A stretch of 38,770 bases of DNA from an uncultured Hungatella sp. (GTDB taxonomy: Bacteria > Bacillota > Clostridia > Lachnospirales > Lachnospiraceae). A model generated the notes under the pieces. It was not told the DNA's origin, ran no database searches, and worked only from the letters and a program-made list of their open reading frames with translations. The position numbers and the translations under genes were made by a program. Below are positions 15,628 through 23,169 of the stretch, piece after piece. The DNA lies in NCBI GenBank assembly GCA_910585435.1, contig CAJUEJ010000036.1, forward strand, positions 1-38,770, in the 5' to 3' direction. Numbering within the stretch: position 1 is the first letter of the stretch; each line of letters opens with the position of its first letter.

Positions 15628-17038
15628 TGATTGTTCTCTCCTTCTCCCTGATCTCGGGGAAAACCTCATCAACCCTTCTGTCACGGACTCTGGGCCGTAT
15701 CATCAGCTGGCTGATTCGAATTCCGTTTTTATTCAAAATGTCTGCCACGTCTGTCTGAATCTGTTTGTTCTCTTTTACCAGTCCCGGCGGCACCAGAAGC
15801 TGCATTTTGGTCTGATGATCCTGCAGCGTCATAGTCAGTTCAAACTTGCCTACGCTCTGAATATCAAATTTCAGAAACAGTTTGATCTTTCTTCCTTCTT
15901 CGTCATTTTCCCGTTTGGAATCCGGATCGACCCACATCTCTGACACCACATTATTGTCCTCATACTGGAAAGGAATCACCAGATGAAGCAGGGGCATGTA
16001 TACACTTTCATTTAAAAGAAGGCCATTCATAATGCTGTAAAACTGCTGCACATTCTCAAGCCCGGCCCGCCCGTTGGCGCCCTTAAGCAGCAGATTGGAC
16101 AAGCCGTCGGCAAAATCAGACATAGGCTTGGGGGAGTCCTTGGCTCCGCTCTTTAAAATATTTTCCAGTTCCTCACGGGGCTCTCCTTTAAACAGCCTGC
16201 CGAAATCCCGGTTGTTCATCACAGTCTCAAATAATTTCCGCAATCGTTCTTCGTCGCCGCCCTCATACCGGACTGCATGGAAAATAAGCAGCATCGCCGC
16301 ATCACGGACTGCCCCGTAGTCATGGGAACGGGATATATAAGAGGAAAGGAAAGGAATCAGCCTGGAGTTCAGCACAGCCGCGTTCTGCGCCGTGTCCCCG
16401 TTGGCTGCCTCCCAGTTCATGGAATCCGCCAGTTCCCTGAACTCATTCCGGTAAGGCCTTAAAAGAAGCTGCTCTATATCATCCATCAACGTGCGCATCT
16501 GCAGTAAAAGATGATCTCCCGATGAATAATCATTGTAGCTTTTCAGAAAATATAAGGTAGCGTCCTTAAGTGACTGAGAAGGATTCTGTTCAAGGAGGGA
16601 GCGCAGCTTGTCAAAAAATGCGCCGCTAAACCTGGCCTGCAGGTCATTCTGCCCCTGGAGAAACTCCAGCAGATCCTCAGGGGAATCCATGCGTATGGTC
16701 ATCAGGAACTTGTCTATGAGGGCGCCTACTTCCGTCCTCTCCGCTCCCTGAAGCCCTGCCGCATTAAACAGAAGCTGCTCAAGCGCATTGGTCAGTTCGC
16801 CCTCTTCCCCCAGGCTTTTGACAAATGCACCATAATTACTTTCATACTCAATAACGCTGAATGTGGCATCCTTGGTACTGCCATTCTGATCCCCGTCCCG
16901 TCCGTCCGCACGGACCACACGGGTGGGATCCACTGGATTGTGAACCTGATTGGCTCCCTGCCTGGGATCCTGAGTATTCAAAATGTTCCTGTTTTCCGCA
17001 TTCAGATTCGGCGTAGTTACCTGTAAAATGTTCGCCAT
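15614..17038 (-). CDS. FliK-like flagellar hook-length control protein (YlqG type)
   Basis: The 474-residue protein has a long, mostly helical, low-complexity N-terminal two thirds. A C-terminal domain (about 365-455) has the alternating pattern of the FliK Flg_hook domain: KLFLKFDIQSVGKFELTMTL, QDHQTKMQLLVPPGLV. FliK senses hook length and switches FlhB specificity. The next gene is a free FlhB tail, the same pairing as B. subtilis ylqG-ylqH. It is the first gene of the minus operon, with GGAGGATAT before the ATG and a sigma-28-like promoter 60-86 bases upstream. The assignment rests on the C-terminal pattern and the neighbour and is moderately sure. Confidence 0.65.
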   Translation of the reverse strand: MANILQVTTPNLNAENRNILNTQDPRQGANQVHNPVDPTRVVRADGRDGDQNGSTKDATFSVIEYESNYGAFVKSLGEEGELTNALEQLLFNAAGLQGAERTEVGALIDKFLMTIRMDSPEDLLEFLQGQNDLQARFSGAFFDKLRSLLEQNPSQSLKDATLYFLKSYNDYSSGDHLLLQMRTLMDDIEQLLLRPYRNEFRELADSMNWEAANGDTAQNAAVLNSRLIPFLSSYISRSHDYGAVRDAAMLLIFHAVRYEGGDEERLRKLFETVMNNRDFGRLFKGEPREELENILKSGAKDSPKPMSDFADGLSNLLLKGANGRAGLENVQQFYSIMNGLLLNESVYMPLLHLVIPFQYEDNNVVSEMWVDPDSKRENDEEGRKIKLFLKFDIQSVGKFELTMTLQDHQTKMQLLVPPGLVKENKQIQTDVADILNKNGIRISQLMIRPRVRDRRVDEVFPEIREKERTINVRI

Positions 17039-17097
17039 ATATCCTCCAACATCCCTGTATTCTGTTACTATATTTGTTCGCTTATGCTATTTAGAAT

Positions 17098-17124
17098 ATA
17101 TCGACATGTTTCTGTCTATCATTA
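17098..17124 (-). promoter_or_regulatory. Sigma-28-like promoter of the FliK-like operon
   Basis: On the minus strand TAAT (17121-17124), a 15-base spacer, GTCGATAT (17098-17105). The SigD/sigma-28 consensus is TAAA-N15-GCCGATAT, so the match is 3/4 and 7/8 at the ideal spacing. The start would fall near 17091, about 53 bases before the FliK-like gene. Confidence 0.7.
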
Positions 17125-17209
17125 ATTATATTATTATTTCCACTATTATACAAGAGAACAAAATGACATTATTTTTACATCTTTTTTAAGGATTGTTAAA
17201 AAGTATTCC

Positions 17210-17236
17210 TTATTCTTCAAGGAAAAGTGCCGATAA
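17210..17236 (+). promoter_or_regulatory. Sigma-28-like promoter of the flgM operon
   Basis: GCCGATAA at 17229-17236 matches the sigma-28 -10 element except for the last base. The -35 region at the ideal 15-base spacing reads TTAT (17210-17213), only partly like TAAA. The leader to flgM would be about 40 bases. The position in front of flgM, a known sigma-28 target, supports it despite the weak -35. Confidence 0.65.
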
Positions 17237-17281
17237 ATAAAAATATAGAATGTTATTTTTTTTCCAAGAAAGGAGGATTTC

Positions 17282-17581
17282 ATGAATATAACATTTCAAA
17301 CCATGAAAACTTCTTACCGTTCTCCAGTTCCTGCACAGCGTACCTATACTCCGCAGACTGAAAAGGTAAAAGGTGATTATGACACCATCAATATCAGCAG
17401 ATCTCGGGTAAATCAGGACAGCGATGAAAGCTTTGCGCAGATACTGGCACGGAGAGCCGCATCACAGCTGAAAAGCGGCGCCAGTCCGGAACGGGTTCAG
17501 GAACTTCAAAGACAGGTCGCCGAGGGTACTTATGTGCCGGATTCACAGAAGATTGCCGGACGGCTTCTCGGTTTAGGCTGA
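17282..17581 (+). CDS. flgM: Anti-sigma-28 factor FlgM
   Basis: The 99-residue protein binds sigma-28 in the cytoplasm and is exported once the hook is complete, which releases late-gene transcription. The N-terminal half is disordered. The C-terminal half is helical with the family pattern: DTINISRSRVNQDSDESFAQ, then VQELQRQVAEGTYVPDSQKIAGRLL. Length and position (first gene of flgM-flgN-flgK-flgL) fit. AAAGGAGG lies at ideal spacing. The sigma-28-like promoter upstream implies the usual autoregulatory loop. Confidence 0.93.
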   Translation: MNITFQTMKTSYRSPVPAQRTYTPQTEKVKGDYDTINISRSRVNQDSDESFAQILARRAASQLKSGASPERVQELQRQVAEGTYVPDSQKIAGRLLGLG

Positions 17582-17620
17582 TTCCCGGAGACAGGCAGAA
17601 GGGAGTTCAATTAATTATTT

Positions 17621-18103
17621 ATGGATCAGAAGACACAGAAATCATTTGAAGAGTTTACTGCTGTTATTCAAGATTTGACCGCAGTTGTAGCCGATATCGG
17701 CAAAGTGGAAGACGCCAAAGCCCGGGCGGCTGCGGAGAAGCATCACCAACTGCTGGACGGCTATATTCAGAGGGAGCAGGCCCAGATTCTCAGACTGCGC
17801 GGATTGGAACAGCACCGGATTCAGTTGGCAGAAACTCTAGGCTGGAATTCCCTTACCTTTCGGCAGATCCTGGAGAGAGCGCCGCAGGAACAGGTTCAGA
17901 TACTGAAGCCTTTATTTGTTCAGCTGGAAGAACAACTGCAGCAGATGCAGCAGTCCCGTAAATCTTCGGAGCAGATCATTCAGGTACGGCTTCATGAACT
18001 GCAGGTTGCCATCGCAAGACAGGAAGGCAGTTCTTATGACAATGCAGGGAATGTCAATCTAAGCGCTCCCCTTCATAATAAGATGAAGAATACGTATATT
18101 TGA
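17621..18103 (+). CDS. flgN: FlgN-like flagellar export chaperone
   Basis: The 160-residue, almost entirely helical protein is rich in Gln and charged residues, with two coiled-coil stretches (about 30-75 and 85-135). It has no membrane segment or signal. FlgN proteins hold FlgK and FlgL before export, and this gene sits directly between flgM and flgK as in Bacillus. Sequence conservation in the family is low, so the call rests on size, helical character and position. The GGGAG site is rather far (about 14 bases) from the ATG. Confidence 0.85.
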   Translation: MDQKTQKSFEEFTAVIQDLTAVVADIGKVEDAKARAAAEKHHQLLDGYIQREQAQILRLRGLEQHRIQLAETLGWNSLTFRQILERAPQEQVQILKPLFVQLEEQLQQMQQSRKSSEQIIQVRLHELQVAIARQEGSSYDNAGNVNLSAPLHNKMKNTYI

Positions 18104-18176
18104 TGCATGTCTGTCCGGTACTCCTGCAGTTACCGGCAGATTTTGATGGATAACAGTAAAGTTTGGAGGAATTACT

Positions 18177-19943
18177 ATGGTACGAGCAACTTTTGCCGGT
18201 TTTACTACCGCGGTTTCCGCTTTGCAGGCGAACCAGAAGCGGCTGGATATTACCGGGCATAATCTTTCTAATATGAACACCCCTGGTTATACCAGGCAGG
18301 CACTTCAGGTGTCCAGCGTCAACTACACCAACCCTATTTCCCACTACATGAACGGTTCCGAGGTGGCAGTAGGCTTCGGTGTACACATGGATAAGGTCAC
18401 CCAGATCCGCGACCCGTATCTGGATATTCAGTACAGGAATCAGATGGATAAGTCCGGCTATACTGACGCCATGCAGGCTACTTTGGATCGGCTGTCTGAT
18501 GTTTTTGATGAGTCTTCCATAGAAGGTATCCATCAGGCATTTCTGAATATCCGTTCTACCCTGGAGAACGAGCATGATCCGTCCAAGGTTCATGATCCCA
18601 TCTTCGAGGCGGAGCTCCGCTCCAGAATGCAGACACTGACCAATCTTCTGAACGACGCGTACAGACAGGTGGAGGAGGCTGAGAAGGTCGAATACTCCAA
18701 GTTAGACGGCCGCGGCACCAATGAGCAGGGATCTGTTCAGCAGATCAATGAGATTCTCCGTCAGATCGGCAGCCTAAACCGCCAGATTAAGCAGAATCAA
18801 ATATTCGGCCAGCAGAGCCTGGAACTGATGGATGAGCGGAATGTTCTTCTGGATGAACTTTCCAGTTATATTCCTATAGAAGTTACTTATTATAAAGATA
18901 TTGATTATGATGGTAAGGATGATGGCATTATCTATGATCGCGATTCCAAAGGTAATATCATTGGCAAAAGAGACTGGCCAGATGATTTGCGGGTGGAGAT
19001 GGTGTATCAGGATAAGGATGGAAAGACCCAGAAACTTACTCTTGTAGAGGGCACTATTGGATCGAAAGATGATAACTATGGAAAGGTTTCTTTTACTGAT
19101 GATAAAGGATATTTAGATAATCCTAGTGCAACATCTCTTACTTTTGAAGGATTAACGTATGGAGCTGATGGAAGACCTAATCCAAAGAAAGATAAAGTAG
19201 AGTTTTCTATGGAAATCACTCCGGGTCCTCCTGATATTGCTGAAGTTCAAAATCACTTTGCCGATGGTTCCGGTTCTATTCAGTCCAGTCTTGATATGCT
19301 TTGGAAAGATGGTGTAACAGATAGAATTACTGACAAAAGAGGATATGGTTATTACAAAGCTGAATTAGATACCCTTGCTAAGTCTTTTGCAACAGTTATA
19401 AATGAAATAAATAAGCAAGGTACTCAGGGTGATCCTCATGTGCTACTTGTTGATAAAACTACCGATAGTGATACTGGTATTACGGCTAAAAATATTGGCA
19501 TCAGTTTAGGATGGCAAGGAGGTACTACCCACATTGGTACCAGCACGGATCGTAATCCGGATATGAATGCTACCGTATTAAATCTGTTGGAAGCTATGAA
19601 GGCCACCTATCCAAATAGCAACTTTTTAGATAAAGATGGGAATCCATTATTTCAAGATACTGACACACCTTTAGAGAATAACTCCTTCGCGGATTACATG
19701 AATCATGTTTCCACGATTCTGGCTAATGATTCATATCGTAACGCTACTAATCTGAAAACCAATGTAACGGTATTGAATGGTATTCAGAATTCCCGTGATT
19801 CCGTATCCGGTGTCAGCCTGGATGAAGAAGCATCCAATATGATGATGTATATGTCCGCTTACAATGCTTCATCTCGTCTGATGACGACTCTGGATCAGGC
19901 ATTAGACGTTTTAATCAACAGCACCGGTGTCGTTGGACGTTAA
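18177..19943 (+). CDS. flgK: Flagellar hook-associated protein 1 (HAP1)
   Basis: The 588-residue protein forms the first hook-filament junction ring. The N terminus holds the rod/hook signature (FTTAVSALQANQKRLDITGHNLSNMNTPGY) and the C terminus the coiled D0 helix (NMMMYMSAYNASSRLMTTLDQALDVLIN). It is longer than the B. subtilis protein (about 507). The surplus lies in the central exposed region (about residues 230-455), which is visibly more AT-rich than the ends, with GAT, AAA and GGA-type codons. A GGAGG site precedes the ATG. It is cotranscribed with flgL, 34 bases downstream. Confidence 0.96.
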   Translation: MVRATFAGFTTAVSALQANQKRLDITGHNLSNMNTPGYTRQALQVSSVNYTNPISHYMNGSEVAVGFGVHMDKVTQIRDPYLDIQYRNQMDKSGYTDAMQATLDRLSDVFDESSIEGIHQAFLNIRSTLENEHDPSKVHDPIFEAELRSRMQTLTNLLNDAYRQVEEAEKVEYSKLDGRGTNEQGSVQQINEILRQIGSLNRQIKQNQIFGQQSLELMDERNVLLDELSSYIPIEVTYYKDIDYDGKDDGIIYDRDSKGNIIGKRDWPDDLRVEMVYQDKDGKTQKLTLVEGTIGSKDDNYGKVSFTDDKGYLDNPSATSLTFEGLTYGADGRPNPKKDKVEFSMEITPGPPDIAEVQNHFADGSGSIQSSLDMLWKDGVTDRITDKRGYGYYKAELDTLAKSFATVINEINKQGTQGDPHVLLVDKTTDSDTGITAKNIGISLGWQGGTTHIGTSTDRNPDMNATVLNLLEAMKATYPNSNFLDKDGNPLFQDTDTPLENNSFADYMNHVSTILANDSYRNATNLKTNVTVLNGIQNSRDSVSGVSLDEEASNMMMYMSAYNASSRLMTTLDQALDVLINSTGVVGR

Positions 19944-19977
19944 CCATGAATCTTTATTGTAGTTTAGGAGGTATGAT

Positions 19978-21255
19978 ATGCGAGTAACAAACAGTGCAAC
20001 ATATAGAAATTTTACATCATCTGTTAACGATGTTCACGCACAGTTAAACAGAAGTATGAATAAAATCTCCAGCGGTAAACAGTATGAGAACGCTGCGGAA
20101 AGCCCTCTTTCCTATTACAGAGGCAAAAGAATTGACGATCAATATCAGGATGCCCTGTCCAAATCCAATTTACTGACAGACATTAAAAACCGTATTTATC
20201 AGCAGGAATTAGGGGCACGTGATATTCAGAAGATTCTTGCTGATGCAAAAAACAAAGTTCAGGAAGCCAGAACCGGCACTACCAGCGATGAGGCTCTCAA
20301 AACCCTTCAGGCTGATTTGCTTCAGAAGGAGCATCAGATTATTGATGATTTGAATGGCCAGTATGAAAACTTTTATATTTATGGGGGCAATGATCTTTCC
20401 AGCACGCCATTTACCCTTAGCCAGGATGGCTCGACTCTTACCTACACTCATAAATATGCCAGTCATCCTGATGATTCTTTATCTATAGAAATGAAATTAA
20501 CATATCAAAATGCTGAGGCAGATCCGCCTTATCAGTTTGAGATAACTTCTGTAAAGGATTCAAAGGGTAACGAAATAACTAAAGATCCGACAGACGGAAG
20601 TACGATTGCTTCTCCTACGAAAGATCAGATTAGTGCATATGGCAAATCTCTCTTAGTAGAGGCTATGTCCGAACAGGGCCGGGTTGATATTGGTTATGGT
20701 GATATCAGTAGTAAAAATCCTCAATATAAGGGTAATCATCTGGATGTCAGAGATACACTGTTAGACACTTATACAGGAGGTTTTAACCTGTTAACAGGCA
20801 TCAATTCTGATGAGATTATTGCCCGAAAGAATGCTACTCCACCTCCCGCTCAGTCCGCTGAAGATTACATCATGGAGCGCCTGAACAAAAGCCCTCTCGC
20901 CCTCATCGGCCAGGCATCTTTAGCTATCGATAACAATTTAAGCGGCGATGCTGCCACCATCAACAAAGATGAACTGCATGATATCTTAGGCCAAACCATC
21001 GAAGATATGACTGTAACGGAACACACTGTCAGCACCGTTTATTCCGATTTAGGTAACAAATACAAATTGCTGGAAGACACAGATGCAAAGCTGAAAATCC
21101 TTCAGGATTCTTTGACTGAGCAGTACAAGGATATATTAGGTGCTGATCCATACGCTTCTGTCTTAGAGATGTACAACAACAACTATGCATACAATGCCGC
21201 CCTCCGGGTAGGCTCCCAGCTTATGAGTTCATCTCTGTTTGATTTTATGCGTTAA
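19978..21255 (+). CDS. flgL: Flagellar hook-associated protein 3 (HAP3)
   Basis: The 425-residue flagellin-like junction protein starts with MRVTNSATYRNFTSSVNDVH and LNRSMNKISSGKQYENAAESPLSYYRG. It ends with a helical segment (TEQYKDILGADPYASVLEMYNNNYAYNAALRVGSQ-type, finishing SSLFDFMR). B. subtilis FlgL has about 298 residues, so this one carries a large central insertion. Residues about 160-260 are more AT-rich than the flanks, as in FlgK. An AGGAGG site lies seven bases before the ATG. Confidence 0.94.
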   Translation: MRVTNSATYRNFTSSVNDVHAQLNRSMNKISSGKQYENAAESPLSYYRGKRIDDQYQDALSKSNLLTDIKNRIYQQELGARDIQKILADAKNKVQEARTGTTSDEALKTLQADLLQKEHQIIDDLNGQYENFYIYGGNDLSSTPFTLSQDGSTLTYTHKYASHPDDSLSIEMKLTYQNAEADPPYQFEITSVKDSKGNEITKDPTDGSTIASPTKDQISAYGKSLLVEAMSEQGRVDIGYGDISSKNPQYKGNHLDVRDTLLDTYTGGFNLLTGINSDEIIARKNATPPPAQSAEDYIMERLNKSPLALIGQASLAIDNNLSGDAATINKDELHDILGQTIEDMTVTEHTVSTVYSDLGNKYKLLEDTDAKLKILQDSLTEQYKDILGADPYASVLEMYNNNYAYNAALRVGSQLMSSSLFDFMR

Positions 21256-21298
21256 AAGATTTTTCCTTTTTCTATCCTATAGAAAGGAGAGTTAGATT

Positions 21299-21904
21299 AT
21301 GCAGCAACTTATTAAGATTACTACAGAACCCATACGTATTGAGACATTTTCACAGAATGCCCGCTTAGTAAGTTCTAATTCCGTGGATCTTGAGCGAAGG
21401 AAAGCCATAGCACGGAGTACGGCGCTTCAGAAGACGGCGGGACAGGGTTCTGCGTCTATTGAACATATACGAAGGATTAACCGTACATTTTCTCAAAGCA
21501 ATGTAAACACGGTTACGCCAAAAACTGAAAACTTTCAGGAACAGCTGATATCCCGCCAGTCTCAGCAATCTGCCCCTGCTCCGGCAAAGATGCCCCAGGT
21601 GATGCAGGTACAGGCACCGGTGATATCTTCAGATAACGGTTCTTCCGTTGTCTCTGTAGTATCAAATGCTCCCGCAGTTACTGCAAGTTCCAGGGATGTT
21701 TCTGCAGAAACCCGCTCTTCTTATACTGCTCAGAGAGGCGCTTTTGAAATGAGAGTAGCCCGGGGAGATCTGACTTATCTTCCTCCCCTTGTGATGACGG
21801 TCATCACCCAAAGGCCCCAGGTACATGTTGAATACATTGGCGGCTTTAACTACGTTCCTCCACGTGAGACTGATTCAGGTGGAAACATCAATCTATTCAC
21901 ATAG
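21299..21904 (+). CDS. Conserved-position flagellar-operon protein of unknown function (yviE position)
   Basis: I do not recognise this 201-residue protein. It begins with a short beta-like segment (ITTEPIRIETFSQNARLV), has a basic helical part (about 30-65), a Gln/Ser/Pro/Ala-rich middle that is probably disordered (70-140), and a C-terminal segment with VHVEYIGGFNYVPPRE. There is no signal peptide or membrane helix. In Bacillus the gene between flgL and fliW is yviE (DUF6470), and the position is the same here. The PIRIET pattern is only faintly like DUF6470, so homology is unproven. It has a strong GAAAGGAG site, and its stop lies within the binding site of fliW. Confidence 0.6.
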   Translation: MQQLIKITTEPIRIETFSQNARLVSSNSVDLERRKAIARSTALQKTAGQGSASIEHIRRINRTFSQSNVNTVTPKTENFQEQLISRQSQQSAPAPAKMPQVMQVQAPVISSDNGSSVVSVVSNAPAVTASSRDVSAETRSSYTAQRGAFEMRVARGDLTYLPPLVMTVITQRPQVHVEYIGGFNYVPPRETDSGGNINLFT

Positions 21905-21915
21905 AGGTGTATACT

Positions 21916-22407
21916 ATGACAATACAAACAGACTATGGTACAGTGGACTATGATGAAAAAGACCTTCTGATATTCCCGGATGGACTTTTTGGTTTTCCGA
22001 AGCTGACCCGCTATCTTCTTTTACGTATCAGCGAAGATGATGATTCTATTCTTCTGATGCTGTCAGTGGAAGAAAGCAACGTAGTATTCGTACTATTCAA
22101 TCCTTTCTTCCTCTGTCCGGATTACTCTCCTGTATTGGCTCCTGAAGAGCTTATGTGCCTTGGAGCACAGGAGAGCGGCGAACTTTCCTATTATGTAATC
22201 TGTGTTGTACAAAATGACTATATGGAAAATACAGTTAACCTGAAATGTCCTTTAGTCATCAATCCACAGACCCGTAATGGAATTCAGGTCATTTTAGAAA
22301 GTTCCGCTTATGGCTACCGTCATAAGCTACGTTCTTTTCCAACTATTACCGAAAGCTCACAAAATGTTTTAACCGGGAGTACGAACCATGCTGATTCTTC
22401 GACGTAA
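21916..22407 (+). CDS. fliW: Flagellar assembly factor FliW
   Basis: The 163-residue protein has the FliW pattern: TDYGTVDYDEKDLLIFPDGLFGFP, RYLLL, then the closing stretch NLKCPLVINPQTRNGIQVIL. FliW binds CsrA and flagellin in a partner-switch that ties flagellin translation to secretion. The ATG at 21916 is preferred to an in-frame GTG at 21907, because the GTG overlaps the GAGGTG ribosome site (21904-21909). It overlaps csrA by 20 bases in another frame, indicating translational coupling of the antagonist pair. Confidence 0.95.
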   Translation: MTIQTDYGTVDYDEKDLLIFPDGLFGFPKLTRYLLLRISEDDDSILLMLSVEESNVVFVLFNPFFLCPDYSPVLAPEELMCLGAQESGELSYYVICVVQNDYMENTVNLKCPLVINPQTRNGIQVILESSAYGYRHKLRSFPTITESSQNVLTGSTNHADSST

Positions 22408-22654
22408 AAAAAATGAAAGTCTTTTAATTGGAGAGAATATTCGTGTTACAATTATAGAATGTGCATCTGACGGCGTCCGTTTAGCCATCGATGCCCCAAA
22501 ACAGATTTCTATACTCAGAGAAGAACTCTCTGAAGCAGAGCAGATCAATAAGACTGCTATCACTCCGGATATGAGTTCCGTCTGGATGCTCCAGTCTCTC
22601 CTGCGCCGTGAAAATAGTGCTGATACTAAGGAAGAAAGCGCAACAACTAAATAA
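22388..22654 (+). CDS. csrA: Carbon storage regulator CsrA (translational repressor)
   Basis: The 88-residue RNA-binding protein opens with MLILRRKKNESLLIGENIRVTII, the full CsrA beta-strand core, and continues with GVRLAIDAPKQISILREEL. Csr dimers bind GGA motifs in mRNA leaders, and in Bacillus the main target is the flagellin gene (not in this window). The C-terminal tail after residue 50 is longer than in most CsrA proteins (60-75 residues). That tail can carry the allosteric FliW contact in FliW-dependent CsrAs. It is the last gene of the operon, followed by a terminator. Confidence 0.96.
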   Translation: MLILRRKKNESLLIGENIRVTIIECASDGVRLAIDAPKQISILREELSEAEQINKTAITPDMSSVWMLQSLLRRENSADTKEESATTK

Positions 22655-22666
22655 AGCAAGTTAAGA

Positions 22667-22710
22667 AAGCCGCCTTATGCAAATCATTTCATAAGACGGC
22701 TTCCATTTTG
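22667..22710. terminator. Bidirectional terminator between csrA and the HMA-protein gene
   Basis: AAGCCG-C-CTTATG (22667-22679) pairs with CATAAG-A-CGGCTT (22690-22702), with one mismatch and a 10-base loop. It is followed by CCATTTTG on the plus strand, and its left arm is preceded by AAG-rich sequence. It serves convergent csrA and the HMA gene. Confidence 0.75.
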
Positions 22711-22719
22711 CTGATAAAG

Positions 22720-22938
22720 CTACATCACAATCTCGCACTCCGGCTCTACTTTCTTGCAGGCCTTCACTACTTCCTGCATAATCTGGTCGAATCTGGCATC
22801 GTCTGCCTCAATCACTAAACGCTGTGTCATGAAACTGACCGTAGCCTCTTTCACTCCATCAATCTTGTTGATCGCAGTCTCCATCTTCGCTGCACAATTA
22901 GCACAATCCAAATCCACCAGTTTAAATTTTTTCTTCAT
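22720..22938 (-). CDS. Small heavy-metal-associated (HMA) domain protein, CopZ-like
   Basis: The 72-residue protein is one ferredoxin-like HMA fold: LVDLDCANCAAKMETAINKIDGV with the metal-binding CxxC at Cys12/Cys15, then a second beta-alpha-beta half (RLVIEADDARFDQIMQEVV). Such stand-alone domains carry Cu(I), or sometimes Zn/Cd, to P-type ATPases. The sequence DCANCA is closer to the DCxxC form seen at the N terminus of Zn/Cd/Pb ATPases than to the copper GMxCxxC form. Metal identity is therefore open. The gene stands alone, 70 bases after an ArsR/SmtB-type operator, so metal-induced expression is likely. Confidence 0.88.
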   Translation of the reverse strand: MKKKFKLVDLDCANCAAKMETAINKIDGVKEATVSFMTQRLVIEADDARFDQIMQEVVKACKKVEPECEIVM

Positions 22939-23007
22939 AAGATGTATCCCCTCCTGAATATGGCCTTCCTGTTTGCTTTTTCATGCATCTGCAAGGCCTT
23001 TGTTTTG

Positions 23008-23031
23008 ATATATGAATAGCTGTTCATATAT
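23008..23031 (-). promoter_or_regulatory. ArsR/SmtB-family metalloregulator operator
   Basis: A 24-bp palindrome with one mismatched pair has outer arms ATATATGAA (23008-23016) and TTCATATAT (23023-23031). On the minus strand it contains ATGAACAGCTATTCAT, which is the 12-2-12 pattern of SmtB/ZiaR/CzrA-type repressors. It begins four bases downstream of the -10 element and covers the predicted start site, as expected for a repressor. Confidence 0.7.
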
Positions 23032-23034
23032 TAA

Positions 23035-23062
23035 ATTATACACCTGATTTGGAAAAATGCAA
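23035..23062 (-). promoter_or_regulatory. Promoter of the HMA-protein gene
   Basis: On the minus strand TTGCAT (23057-23062), 16 bases, TATAAT (23035-23040). The -10 is perfect and the -35 partial. The palindromic operator follows immediately. Confidence 0.65.
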
Positions 23063-23104
23063 GTATCTTTTCTTGAAATTTTCCAAATTTCCAATATCCA
23101 AAAA

Positions 23105-23150
23105 CCACAAAAACCCCCTCGGGCCAAACGCTCTGTTTTGCCAAAGGGGG
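23105..23150 (-). terminator. Rho-independent terminator of the amino-acid ABC operon
   Basis: On the minus strand CCCCC-TTTGGC pairs with GG(C)CCGA-GGGGG-type sequence; the outer GGGGG/CCCCC arms are at 23146-23150 and 23114-23118. The stem is followed by TTTTTGTGGTTTTT. It lies 20 bases after the glnQ-like stop. Confidence 0.88.
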
Positions 23151-23169
23151 ATTCTGTCTCATTGCAATC

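Noticed and set aside
17690..17697. GCCGATAT, a perfect sigma-28 -10 sequence, inside flgN
   Set aside because: The bases 15 upstream read AGAT instead of TAAA. The octamer is in-frame coding sequence within flgN and does not precede a gene start.
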